This document shows positions 1-4,985 of a DNA stretch of 8,137 nt, piece after piece. Every line of letters begins with the position of its first letter. Position 1 is the stretch's first letter. The notes under the pieces are model-generated. The model had not been told where the DNA came from, ran no database searches, and worked only from the letters and a program-made list of their open reading frames with translations. The stretch comes from Atribacterota bacterium (lineage in GTDB: Bacteria > Atribacterota > Phoenicimicrobiia > Phoenicimicrobiales > Phoenicimicrobiaceae): the NCBI GenBank assembly GCA_030666935.1, contig DAOUWX010000073.1:1-8137 (forward strand), written 5' to 3'. A program made the position numbers and the translations under genes.

Positions 1-459
1 AGCGATTTCCAGAAATACAAAGAAATTAAATATATCTCCGGTAAATTCCATTCCAAACACACCTACAGTTAAAAGCAATAATAGAGAATAATATTTATCA
101 AGTCCGCTATGCTGTTTCATAAAAACTAAAGAATAAACTGCTCCTACAAATGAAACAATTGCAGTAATCAAGCCCATAAATATTCCCATCGCATCTATCT
201 GAAACATAATCCTGATGGGAAATTTCAGCCCTGAAGGCAAGGTCAAAGAAGGGGATGTTGCACCAAAGACATAAACTTGGGGACCAACTGTTAGTATTTT
301 CACTGCTAATGCAATAGTCAAAATTAAACTTACACTTAAAGCAAGGGTGGTAAGAATCCCCGTAGCTTTTTTATTTATTCGACCTATAAGCGGAACTAAA
401 AAAGCAGCCAATAGAGGTATAGCCATTATTAATATAGGCATATGGTTCGATAGATTCAT
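1..459 (-). CDS. mrpD: MrpD/MbhH-like proton-conducting antiporter subunit, 5' part only
   Basis: This is the N-terminal 153 residues of a large polytopic membrane protein of the NuoL/M/N and MrpA/D ion-pump family; the rest lies beyond position 1. I translated the frame by hand. It begins MNLSNHMPILIMAIPLLAAF and shows hydrophobic segments at about residues 8-26, 35-56, 94-115 and 123-140. It ends in GDIFNFFVFLEIA, the conserved region of MrpD and MbhH whose glutamate (E151 here) corresponds to the essential transmembrane glutamate of the family. The start is fixed by an ATGA overlap with the mrpC stop codon and by a strong TAAGGAGG about 8 bases upstream. Its place after mrpC matches mbhH after mbhG. 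By family, it should carry H+ or Na+ across the membrane. Without the C-terminal part I cannot say whether it is closer to MrpD, MbhH or MbxH. Confidence 0.9.
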   Translation of the reverse strand, partial: MNLSNHMPILIMAIPLLAAFLVPLIGRINKKATGILTTLALSVSLILTIALAVKILTVGPQVYVFGATSPSLTLPSGLKFPIRIMFQIDAMGIFMGLITAIVSFVGAVYSLVFMKQHSGLDKYYSLLLLLTVGVFGMEFTGDIFNFFVFLEIA

Positions 460-803
460 CCTTTCAACCTCCTTACCTGATCTGTATCCAAGGTCCCGTA
501 GTGTTTATAAATCATCATGGCAACCGACAATATTAGAGCAGTAGTTGCGATACCTATAACTATACTGGTAAGAGTCAGTGCTTGAGGAGTTGGCAAGACC
601 ATTGCTTGCCCAGAGGGTGCCTGGGTATAAATCGGGGCGATTGCGCCTTTTCTATAACCTAAGGTAATTAAAAATAGATTTACACCATTTTCAATTAAAA
701 CAACACCAATTGCAATTTTGATTAAATTCTTCTTAAACATAAGAGTATAAATTCCTAATCCAATAAATATTACTACTGCAACATAAGGTAAATTGCCTAT
801 CAT
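456..803 (-). CDS. mrpC: MrpC/MbhG, NuoK-like antiporter subunit
   Basis: A 115-residue membrane protein of the MnhC/NuoK family, a small subunit that packs against the large proton channel in Mrp antiporters, Mbh hydrogenases and complex I. Three hydrophobic segments are visible at about residues 6-23, 28-48 and 78-98. The NuoK-type glutamate sits in GVVLIENGVNLFLI (E38), and PTPQALTLTSIVIGIATTAL (71-90) is the characteristic third-helix motif. The length is normal for the family. The start ATG lies one base after the mrpB stop and is preceded by GAAGGAG; the stop overlaps the mrpD start as ATGA, so the two are probably translationally coupled. Residues 51-70 form a loop between helices 2 and 3, as usual in MnhC. 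Confidence in the family is high. Whether it serves an antiporter or a hydrogenase depends on genes beyond the left edge. Confidence 0.95.
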   Translation of the reverse strand: MIGNLPYVAVVIFIGLGIYTLMFKKNLIKIAIGVVLIENGVNLFLITLGYRKGAIAPIYTQAPSGQAMVLPTPQALTLTSIVIGIATTALILSVAMMIYKHYGTLDTDQVRRLKG

Positions 804-804
804 T

Positions 805-1281
805 TTATGAATTCTCCTTCTTCTTAGTAAATTCCGCTCCGCTAGCCATAGTCAAAACAATAACCCCAAAAGCAGATAAAACTTCTAATCCAACTGCAAT
901 ATTCATTAAAGGAATTACTCCTCCGGTATTCATATCACCTGGATTAACTCCGATTACGGCAGCATTACCGAACCAGCCCCCACTGTTAGCTAAAAAGTTA
1001 TAAAAAAAAGTTATTCCTAATCCCGAAAAACCTAAAACTATAAACAAAATTAAACCAAAGCCTTCAAAGAGTGATAAAATATCCTTTTTGAGAAATTTCT
1101 TAGAATTCAAACTACCATAAGAAACCAATAGTAAAGCAAAAGCTGAGCCTACTACAGCACCTCCCTGAAAACCTCCCCCTGGAGTAAGGTGACCATGTGC
1201 TATTATGTAAAAACCAAAAATAATAATAAAACCATAAACAAAATTGGTAACAGTCTTTACTATCCTGGACATCTCTTTCAT
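805..1281 (-). CDS. mrpB: MrpB/MbhF antiporter subunit (MnhB domain)
   Basis: A 158-residue membrane protein with the MnhB domain. The signature GHLTPGGGFQGGAV is at residues 30-43, and GGVIPLMNIAVGLEV at 120-134. Four hydrophobic segments are seen at about 12-28, 40-56, 73-95 and 123-146. The C-terminus is a short charged tail (KKKENS). In Mrp and Mbh complexes this subunit is part of the ion-translocating membrane arm; its individual role is not well defined. The ATG at 1281 overlaps the MbhE stop as ATGA and has a G-rich stretch (AGGGGGG) about 6 bases upstream. A second methionine at residue 4 is a less likely start because it would lose the overlap typical of this operon. The next gene, mrpC, begins one base after the stop. 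A stand-alone MnhB protein next to separate MbhD- and MbhE-like proteins matches the archaeal Mbh arrangement. Confidence 0.95.
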   Translation of the reverse strand: MKEMSRIVKTVTNFVYGFIIIFGFYIIAHGHLTPGGGFQGGAVVGSAFALLLVSYGSLNSKKFLKKDILSLFEGFGLILFIVLGFSGLGITFFYNFLANSGGWFGNAAVIGVNPGDMNTGGVIPLMNIAVGLEVLSAFGVIVLTMASGAEFTKKKENS

Positions 1282-1544
1282 TTCTTGACCCCCCTGAAAA
1301 GAGCTACAACCCCCACCACTGCGGTAAAAAGTACTGTAGCTTCTCCTAATGTATCAAAACCTCTATAGTCAAAGACAATGGAGGTTACTACATTGTTTGC
1401 CCCGGTTTCACTTTGAGCATTTCCAATAAAATAATCATCCATCTCACTATAAGTAGGTTCCCCAAATGTTCGCATATTTATAGCGCTAACTATCAGGAAA
1501 GAAAAGAATATTATAAAGGCGATACCGAAAATTATTTTTTTCAT
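1278..1544 (-). CDS. mbhE: MbhE-like subunit (equivalent to the C-terminal end of MrpA)
   Basis: A small protein of 88 residues matching the MbhE family, which corresponds to the extreme C-terminal part of the large MrpA subunit of bacterial antiporters. The first 22 residues are a hydrophobic helix. A polar, acidic loop follows (about 27-50). Then comes the conserved stretch TGANNVVTSIVFDYRGFDTL (47-66) and a final helix, LGEATVLFTAVVGVVALF (66-83). In MrpA the same GANVVNVILVDFRGFDT-type motif precedes the last helix, so the identification rests on this motif and on gene position. The ATG is preceded by GGGGAGG, and the gap from the MbhD-like gene is 11 bases; the stop overlaps the mrpB start as ATGA. 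The N-terminal hydrophobic segment could be mistaken for a signal peptide, but in this family it is a membrane helix. Confidence 0.85.
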   Translation of the reverse strand: MKKIIFGIAFIIFFSFLIVSAINMRTFGEPTYSEMDDYFIGNAQSETGANNVVTSIVFDYRGFDTLGEATVLFTAVVGVVALFRGVKK

Positions 1545-1555
1545 ATTATCCTCCC

Positions 1556-1795
1556 CTATCTAGTCCCTCTAACTGCAAAAATAAATATTGCCATAGTCAA
1601 TCCCGCTCCAATACCCGCTTCCGCTATAGCTACATCAGGAGCATGTAAAATATAAAACTCTAATGAAAGAAGCAAACTTGCCACCGTCAAAGCAATTATT
1701 GAGGGTAATAATTTTTTAAAAACTACCGCTAAAAAGCTAGCAATTATCATCATTATTAAAGTAGAAATATGGATTATCTCAACAAAGGAACTCAT
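1556..1795 (-). CDS. mbhD: MbhD-like subunit, DUF4040 (MrpA C-terminal segment)
   Basis: A 79-residue, almost wholly hydrophobic protein of the DUF4040/MbhD family. About three membrane helices are visible: 8-25, 29-48 and 56-76. The diagnostic segment is FYILHAPDVAIAEAGIGAGL (47-66). Its APD-x-A-x-x-E pattern is shared with MbhD and with the C-terminal region of MrpA; E59 is the conserved charged residue inside the membrane. In most bacterial Mrp operons this domain is fused to the large MrpA protein. Here it is a separate gene between mrpG and the MbhE-like gene, exactly as in archaeal mbh clusters. The ATG at 1795 overlaps the mrpG stop as ATGA and has AAAGGAGG upstream at good spacing. 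It is probably a structural part of the ion channel rather than an enzyme. Confidence 0.9.
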   Translation of the reverse strand: MSSFVEIIHISTLIMMIIASFLAVVFKKLLPSIIALTVASLLLSLEFYILHAPDVAIAEAGIGAGLTMAIFIFAVRGTR

Positions 1796-2154
1796 TTTAA
1801 TTTAGCCTCCTTTAATTCATCAATTACTGCTTGTTTGGGCATAATTCCACTACGGTGAGCTGCTCGAGCAATAGCATGGGCTCCGGTCGGGTTAGTAATT
1901 ATCAAGCAGATTAATGCCACAATAGTATGGAGGGCAAGAACTCTAAATTTAGAATCTCCGGTAATATTCCAACGGGAAAAACCATAAATAATAACTGCCA
2001 AAGAAGTAAAGATTGAACCGAAAGTAGTAGCTTTAGTTGCGGCGTGAAGTCTGGTGTAAACATCAGGAAATCTAAGAAGTCCTACTGAGCCTAAACAATT
2101 AAAAAATACACCTATCCCTAAAAGAATATACAAAACAGCCAATAATGTTCCCAT
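1792..2154 (-). CDS. mrpG: MrpG/MbhC antiporter subunit
   Basis: A 120-residue MnhG family protein with three hydrophobic segments (about 4-27, 43-59 and 73-88). The family signature GLLRFPDVYTRLHAATKATT (25-44) is complete, and TNPTGAHAIARAAHRSG (87-103) is the second conserved block. The C-terminal tail (104-120) is hydrophilic and likely cytoplasmic. The gene sits between mrpF and the MbhD-like gene; its ATG shares one base with the mrpF stop (TAATG), with AGAAGGAGG upstream, and its stop overlaps the next start as ATGA. In Mrp antiporters MrpE, F and G are needed for assembly or activity of the complex; in Mbh hydrogenases the equivalents are MbhA, B and C. The length is normal for MnhG, and nothing is missing from the motifs. 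Confidence 0.95.
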   Translation of the reverse strand: MGTLLAVLYILLGIGVFFNCLGSVGLLRFPDVYTRLHAATKATTFGSIFTSLAVIIYGFSRWNITGDSKFRVLALHTIVALICLIITNPTGAHAIARAAHRSGIMPKQAVIDELKEAKLK

Positions 2155-2426
2155 TATTTTTCAGACCCTCCTTCTAAATATTTAGCTACATATAAGGTTC
2201 CAATATAAGATAGTAAAGCATAAACAATAGCTACGTCAATGTAAATGACTTCTTCATAGGCTGCGCCCACGAGGATCATCCCAGCTACCACTAAAGTATT
2301 TATGGTATCCAAAGCTACTATTCTATCAGGAACAGTGGGTCCAAGGATTAATCTAATTAAAGAAAATAACATAAATATCAACAACAACCCTCCGGGAATA
2401 ATAAAAATATTAAAAAATCCGCTCAT
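2154..2426 (-). CDS. mrpF: MrpF/MbhB antiporter subunit
   Basis: A 90-residue MnhF family membrane protein with three helices (about 5-26, 42-57 and 62-81). The conserved block GPTVPDRIVALDTINT (29-44) and the acidic helix YIDVAIVYALLSYIGTL (62-78, with D64) identify it. I place the start at 2426, not at the in-frame ATG at 2447. The 2426 ATG overlaps the mrpE stop as ATGA and has AGGAGG 8 bases upstream (2435-2440), whereas the upstream ATG has no ribosome binding site and would add MDKEDCR, which is absent from typical MnhF proteins. The gene ends in a one-base overlap with mrpG. In B. pseudofirmus and related Mrp systems this subunit is required for activity; here it is likely part of the Na+/H+ module of an Mbh-like complex. 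Confidence 0.95.
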   Translation of the reverse strand: MSGFFNIFIIPGGLLLIFMLFSLIRLILGPTVPDRIVALDTINTLVVAGMILVGAAYEEVIYIDVAIVYALLSYIGTLYVAKYLEGGSEK

Positions 2427-2932
2427 TCTGCAATCCTCCTTATCCACTGAAGAAAATTAGAACAAATATGATGGGTGGTAGGCTTTAAAGTGGTAACATT
2501 TATCCAATGAATGTATAAATCATTATTTTTTTCATCAATATCAACACTAAGGGTCCCTGGAGTTAAAGTAATTGAATCTGCCAATAAAGTTATCCCCAAG
2601 TCGGTCTTTAATCCGGGAGATATTTTTACTATACCGGGATTTATTTTCCCGGTAATTACCCGATAAGCCACATCGATATTAGCTTTAGCCATTGCCCAAA
2701 AGAATGGTCCGATTAAATAAATCAAAAAAATAACCCACCTAAGCGGGTTCAACATTCTGTAAGTTCTTTTTTGAAATAATACCTTATTGGCTATAAAGGC
2801 TACAATGAGAGAAAGAAAAATTCCGGTTATAATTTCGAAAATACTCCATAGCCCCCATACTTCTCCCTGACTGGCCGTAAGAATTAGATAGGTAAGCATG
2901 CTAAGCAAAAAGGTTACAATAAAATCTATCAT
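2423..2932 (-). CDS. mrpE: MrpE/MbhA antiporter subunit, first gene of the operon
   Basis: A 169-residue MnhE family protein. Hydrophobic segments lie at about 3-20, 29-50 and 63-82, followed by a soluble C-terminal half. Conserved motifs are NPGIVKI (98-104) and LADSITLTPGTLSVDI (117-132), then LYIHWI (139-144), all typical of MnhE. The ATG at 2932 is preceded by AAAGGGGGAAAGG, a fair ribosome binding site. It is the first gene of the membrane cluster: its stop overlaps mrpF as ATGA, and a clear promoter lies 35-64 bases upstream. The C-terminal region carries C157, H154 and H155 (HHICSNF), which I do not recognise as a known metal site. The length is normal. Its role in the complex is structural or in assembly; direct catalysis is not expected from the family. 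Confidence 0.95.
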   Translation of the reverse strand: MIDFIVTFLLSMLTYLILTASQGEVWGLWSIFEIITGIFLSLIVAFIANKVLFQKRTYRMLNPLRWVIFLIYLIGPFFWAMAKANIDVAYRVITGKINPGIVKISPGLKTDLGITLLADSITLTPGTLSVDIDEKNNDLYIHWINVTTLKPTTHHICSNFLQWIRRIAE

Positions 2933-2966
2933 CCTTTCCCCCTTTTAACTTAAATTAACAAATTAA

Positions 2967-2996
2967 AGTATAACATTTTATCTTATTAGATGTAAA
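2967..2996 (-). promoter_or_regulatory. Probable sigma-70 promoter of the mrp/mbh operon
   Basis: On the minus strand TTTACA (2991-2996) is followed after 18 bases by TATACT (2967-2972). The -10 box is preceded by TGT, giving an extended -10 motif. The predicted transcript would start near 2960, about 28 bases before the mrpE ATG. This lets the membrane operon be transcribed independently of hypA, which ends at 3020. Read-through from hypA is also possible because I see no convincing terminator in the 87-base gap. Confidence 0.6.
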
Positions 2997-3019
2997 ATTT
3001 TTTTTAAATTCTGAATATA

Positions 3020-3361
3020 TTATTCTATTTCAATGTCTTCAATATATAAATCTTCGCCAGATATTATATCTATCTCCAAACTATCACATTTCGAACACTT
3101 AAAACTATCTTTTTTAATCTTGAAAACTTCATTGCATTTTCGGCATTTTCCCAATAAGGGAGATGATGTTATCTTCAAAGATGCTTTCTCCGCAATGGTG
3201 CCTTGACTAAAATTATAGAAAGCAAACTCTAAGGCAGCTTGGTTTACTCCGGTAAATTCTCCAACTTTTACTCTAATAAGAGTTATCGTATTGGCTTTGT
3301 ATTCTTTAGCTTTTTCTATGGCAATGGCTAATAAATTTTGAGCAATCGAACCTTCGTGCAT
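3020..3361 (-). CDS. hypA: HypA, nickel-insertion protein for [NiFe] hydrogenase
   Basis: A 113-residue HypA/HybF protein. HypA, with HypB, delivers nickel to the large subunit of [NiFe] hydrogenases in the cytoplasm. The N-terminus MHEGSIAQNL has the invariant MHE with the nickel ligand H2 and E3. The zinc site is formed by two CxxC pairs, C73-C76 and C89-C92, separated by 12 residues as in the family. VKVGEFTGVN (31-40) is a conserved strand-loop, and the C-terminus is acidic. The length is normal. The ATG is preceded by TAGGAG at 6 bases. It lies just upstream of the mrp/mbh operon, on the same strand, with 87 bases between them. No hypB, C, D, E or F is visible in the window. Its position supports the idea that the neighbouring membrane module belongs to a hydrogenase. 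A tandem 8-base repeat lies directly upstream of its ribosome binding site. Confidence 0.95.
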   Translation of the reverse strand: MHEGSIAQNLLAIAIEKAKEYKANTITLIRVKVGEFTGVNQAALEFAFYNFSQGTIAEKASLKITSSPLLGKCRKCNEVFKIKKDSFKCSKCDSLEIDIISGEDLYIEDIEIE

Positions 3362-3374
3362 GTTTTTCTCCTAA

Positions 3375-3410
3375 ATTGACCAATTGACCGATTCCCCGAT
3401 TGACCAATTA
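3375..3410. repeat. Four tandem 8-base units upstream of hypA
   Basis: Starting at 3375 the plus strand reads ATTGACCA, ATTGACCG, ATTCCCCG, ATTGACCA and then ATTA. Units 1 and 4 are identical, unit 2 differs by one base and unit 3 by three. The block ends only a few bases from the hypA ribosome binding site, so it would be in the hypA leader if transcription starts upstream. Function unknown. Confidence 0.8.
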
Positions 3411-3412
3411 GT

Positions 3413-3446
3413 TTAGTCGTTAGTGAATAGGCGTTAGTATATAGTA
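3413..3446 (+). repeat. 34-base intergenic repeat, copy 1
   Basis: This 34-base element begins TTAGTCGTTAGTGAATAG and ends TATATAGTA. It matches the element at 3789-3822 at 32 of 34 positions, in the same orientation; the differences are at positions 19 (G or T) and 29 (A or T). Internally it is built from repeats of TTAGT/TAGTG-like words. On the minus strand it carries TATACT hexamers that resemble -10 boxes upstream of hypA. I cannot pair them with a -35 box at normal spacing, so I do not call a promoter. Confidence 0.85.
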
Positions 3447-3458
3447 TAAATACGAATT

Positions 3459-3628
3459 ACAAGATTCAAGATGCAAATTTATTTAAATATCTAATTACTC
3501 AATCAATTTAGTTAACTGGTTAGTTATTTTGATTTTATTTCCTTAACTAGCTAACCGGGTAACTGGGTAACTACGCATACAAGATACGATTCACAAGATA
3601 CTAATTAATTAACTAGTTAATCAGCTAA
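3459..3628. repeat. Mosaic of short degenerate repeats between tRNA-Leu and hypA
   Basis: No gene is visible here. AAGATTC and AAGATGC stand in tandem at 3461-3474, and CAAGATAC-type words recur at 3579-3602. The blocks 3511-3524 and 3543-3573 are made of variants of GGTAACTGG and CTAACCGGGTAACTGGGTAA. A 14-base perfect palindrome, ATTAACTAGTTAAT, lies at 3608-3621. The same words reappear in the gap between oppD and oppF (5084-5150). Together with the 8-base tandem and the 34-base repeat this fills almost all of the 319-base space between hypA and the tRNA. Confidence 0.7.
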
Positions 3629-3629
3629 C

Positions 3630-3673
3630 TTTCAATAAAAAGAGGAAGTCATTCCTTCCTCTTTTTATTGAAA
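3630..3673 (-). terminator. Perfect 19-bp hairpin terminator after tRNA-Leu
   Basis: Arms at 3630-3648 and 3655-3673 are perfectly complementary over 19 bases around a 6-base loop. The stem core is AGAGGAAG/CTTCCTCT and the outer part is A/T-rich. On the minus strand the G/C-containing core is followed by TTTTTATT, the usual layout of an intrinsic terminator, starting 7 bases after the tRNA CCA. Because the stem is symmetric it could also stop transcription from the plus strand. It insulates hypA from the upstream genes. Confidence 0.85.
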
Positions 3674-3680
3674 TATTTAT

Positions 3681-3768
3681 TGGTGCCGGGAGGGGGATTT
3701 GAACCCCCACAAGCAATAAGCTCACCAGCCCCTCAAGCTGGCGCGTCTACCTATTCCGCCATCCCGGC
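3681..3768 (-). tRNA. tRNA-Leu (anticodon GAG)
   Basis: A complete 88-base class II tRNA with CCA encoded in the gene. The acceptor stem is GCCGGGA/TCCCGGC with A73, and the D stem is GCG/CGC. The anticodon stem is CCAGC/GCTGG around the loop TTGAGGG, placing anticodon GAG at 3732-3734; it reads the leucine codons CUC and CUU. The long variable arm (TGAGC TTATT GCTTG) is typical of leucine tRNA. The T arm is GGGGG TTCAAAT CCCCC. A strong hairpin terminator follows. Upstream, TATATT at 3777-3782 could be a -10 box, giving a transcript that starts almost at the mature 5' end, but I see no good -35 box because the 34-base repeat begins there. Confidence 0.97.
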
Positions 3769-3788
3769 AAAATCTTAATATAATTAAA

Positions 3789-3822
3789 TTAGTCGTTAGT
3801 GAATAGTCGTTAGTATTTAGTA
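3789..3822 (+). repeat. 34-base intergenic repeat, copy 2
   Basis: Same element as at 3413-3446, same orientation, 32 of 34 bases identical. The two copies bracket the tRNA-Leu and its terminator, with starts 376 bases apart. Copy 2 is followed at 3830-3849 by a second word, AAAGCGAAAAGCGAAAAACC. The same pair of words occurs in inverted orientation at 5183-5235, on the other side of oppF. Confidence 0.85.
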
Positions 3823-3829
3823 AAAACTT

Positions 3830-3849
3830 AAAGCGAAAAGCGAAAAACC
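3830..3849 (+). repeat. GCGAAAA-type short tandem repeat
   Basis: AAAGCGAAAAGCGAAAAACC contains two tandem copies of GCGAAAA. A related word, read on the minus strand at 5183-5208, is AAGCGGAAAACGAAAAGCGC. Both stand next to a copy of the TAGTATTTAGTAA word. Nothing else recognisable is seen from 3850 to 3868. Confidence 0.65.
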
Positions 3850-3868
3850 ATAATTACCATTATAGAAT

Positions 3869-3980
3869 TCAGGAGCCAGTAGCCAGGAGTCAGAAGAATA
3901 GAAAATAACTTACAAGATAATATAACCTTATATTCCAAAATAATTCATTCTGGATTCTGTCTTCTGACTTCTATCTTCTT
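3869..3980. repeat. CAG/TCAGAAG word repeats forming a long inverted repeat at the oppF 3' end
   Basis: From 3869 the plus strand shows words of the type CAGGAGCCAGTAGCCAGGAG followed by TCAGAAG. From 3947 it shows the complementary type, TTCTGGATTCTG followed by TCTTCTGACTTCT. AGTCAGAAGA (3888-3897) is the exact reverse complement of 3960-3969, and the pairing extends by one G-T and one G-C pair to 3886-3971. The loop of about 62 bases makes it a poor terminator. The block runs to the oppF stop codon at 3979-3981. Confidence 0.6.
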
Positions 3981-4953
3981 ATTGCCGTAAATGGCAGGCT
4001 ACATAATGTCCGCTATTTATATCAATTAATTCAGGTTCTTCCTGGCTGCAAATTGGTTTGGCATATTTACATCTTGGATGAAAACGACAGCCCGCAGGAG
4101 GCTTAAAGGGGCTTGGGACATCCCCTTCTAAAACAATTCTTTGTCTCTCTAGAGTAGGGTCAGGGATAGGTACAGCTGAAAGAAGCGCTTCTGTATAAGG
4201 ATGTTGAGGATTATCATATAATTCATAAGTAGAGGTCAGCTCTACAATCTTACCCAAATACATTACTACAACTCTATCGGAAATGTGTTTTACCACACTC
4301 AAATCATGAGCAATAAACAAATAAGTAAGCTTAAATTTTTCTTGTAAATCTTCTAATAAATTAATTACTTGAGCTTGGATAGAAACATCAAGTGCAGATA
4401 CGGGTTCATCACAAATTATTAATTCAGGATTCAGGGCCAAAGCCCGGGCTATTCCGATTCTTTGTCTCTGCCCTCCGCTAAATTCATGAGGATACCTTCT
4501 TACATGCCCCGCATTTAATCCCACGGTTTCTAATAAATTCTTAACTCTTCCTTCTTTTTCCTTTTTATTCTTTACAATCTTATGAATAGTTAATGACTCT
4601 CCTACTATATCACCTACAGTCATTCGGGGATTTAGAGAACCAAAAGGATCCTGAAATATTATTTGAATATTACGCCTTGCTTTCCTGAGTTCCTCTTTAC
4701 TTAATTTAAAAACATCTTTTCCTTTAAAATTTACTTCCCCGGCAGTGGGCTCTAAAAGTCTTATAATCGTTCTCCCCGCAGTAGTTTTACCACAGCCCGA
4801 TTCTCCTACCAGACCTAAAGTTTCTCCTCCTTTAATATCAAAACTTATTTCGTCTACCGCCTGGACATATCCTATTGTCTTGGATAATATTCCCCCTCTC
4901 ACAGGAAAATATTTTTTTAATTTTCTTACTTTAAGTAATACGTTATCTTCCAA
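3979..4953 (-). CDS. oppF: Oligopeptide/dipeptide ABC transporter ATP-binding protein, OppF/DppF type
   Basis: A 324-residue ABC ATPase of the peptide/nickel transport family; it would power import through a membrane permease pair that is not in this window. With the start at 4953, the motifs are Walker A GESGCGKT (50-57), Q-loop Q101 (FQDP), signature SGGQRQR (159-165), Walker B LIICDEP (178-184, catalytic E183), D-loop SALD and switch histidine H216. The C-terminal oligo_HPY region has the four cysteines C289, C295, C302 and C320, which in recently studied Dpp/Opp ATPases bind an iron-sulfur cluster. I choose TTG at 4953 because GGAGG stands 8 bases upstream; the earlier in-frame TTG at 4968 overlaps that ribosome binding site. 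The new start, MEDNVLLKVRKL, also parallels the OppD start MEDVLLQVKDL. A repeat-rich gap of 279 bases separates it from oppD. Substrate could be peptides, nickel or sugars; peptides are most likely. Confidence 0.92.
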   Translation of the reverse strand: MEDNVLLKVRKLKKYFPVRGGILSKTIGYVQAVDEISFDIKGGETLGLVGESGCGKTTAGRTIIRLLEPTAGEVNFKGKDVFKLSKEELRKARRNIQIIFQDPFGSLNPRMTVGDIVGESLTIHKIVKNKKEKEGRVKNLLETVGLNAGHVRRYPHEFSGGQRQRIGIARALALNPELIICDEPVSALDVSIQAQVINLLEDLQEKFKLTYLFIAHDLSVVKHISDRVVVMYLGKIVELTSTYELYDNPQHPYTEALLSAVPIPDPTLERQRIVLEGDVPSPFKPPAGCRFHPRCKYAKPICSQEEPELIDINSGHYVACHLRQ

Positions 4954-4961
4954 TCCCTTTA

Positions 4962-4966
4962 CCTCC
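4962..4966 (-). promoter_or_regulatory. Ribosome binding site that decides the oppF start
   Basis: GGAGG on the minus strand, 8 bases from TTG at 4953-4951. It lies inside the first codons of the longer reading frame that begins with TTG at 4968, which itself has no Shine-Dalgarno sequence. This favours the shorter protein. Confidence 0.75.
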
Positions 4967-4985
4967 AATTTCTTAAGACTTTAAA

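Noticed and set aside
347..544. Open reading frame on the plus strand
   Set aside because: Lies antisense to mrpD and mrpC, shows no family motif and no ribosome binding site.
1413..1655. Open reading frame on the plus strand
   Set aside because: Antisense to the MbhD- and MbhE-like genes, which have clear motifs and ribosome binding sites.
2427..2447. Longer start for mrpF at 2447
   Set aside because: No Shine-Dalgarno site; the ATG at 2426 has AGGAGG and an ATGA overlap.
456..2932. Respiratory complex I operon
   Set aside because: MnhE, F, G and B and the MbhD/MbhE-type proteins are absent from complex I; the order fits Mbh/Mrp.
3375..3628. CRISPR array
   Set aside because: Repeat units are 7-34 bases, degenerate and in both orientations, with no regular spacers and no cas genes.
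3413..3822. Attachment site of an integrated element at tRNA-Leu
   Set aside because: The repeats do not overlap the tRNA 3' end, the segment between them is only the tRNA and terminator, and no integrase is present.
4745..4984. Open reading frame on the plus strand
   Set aside because: Antisense to the Walker A region of oppF; no motif.
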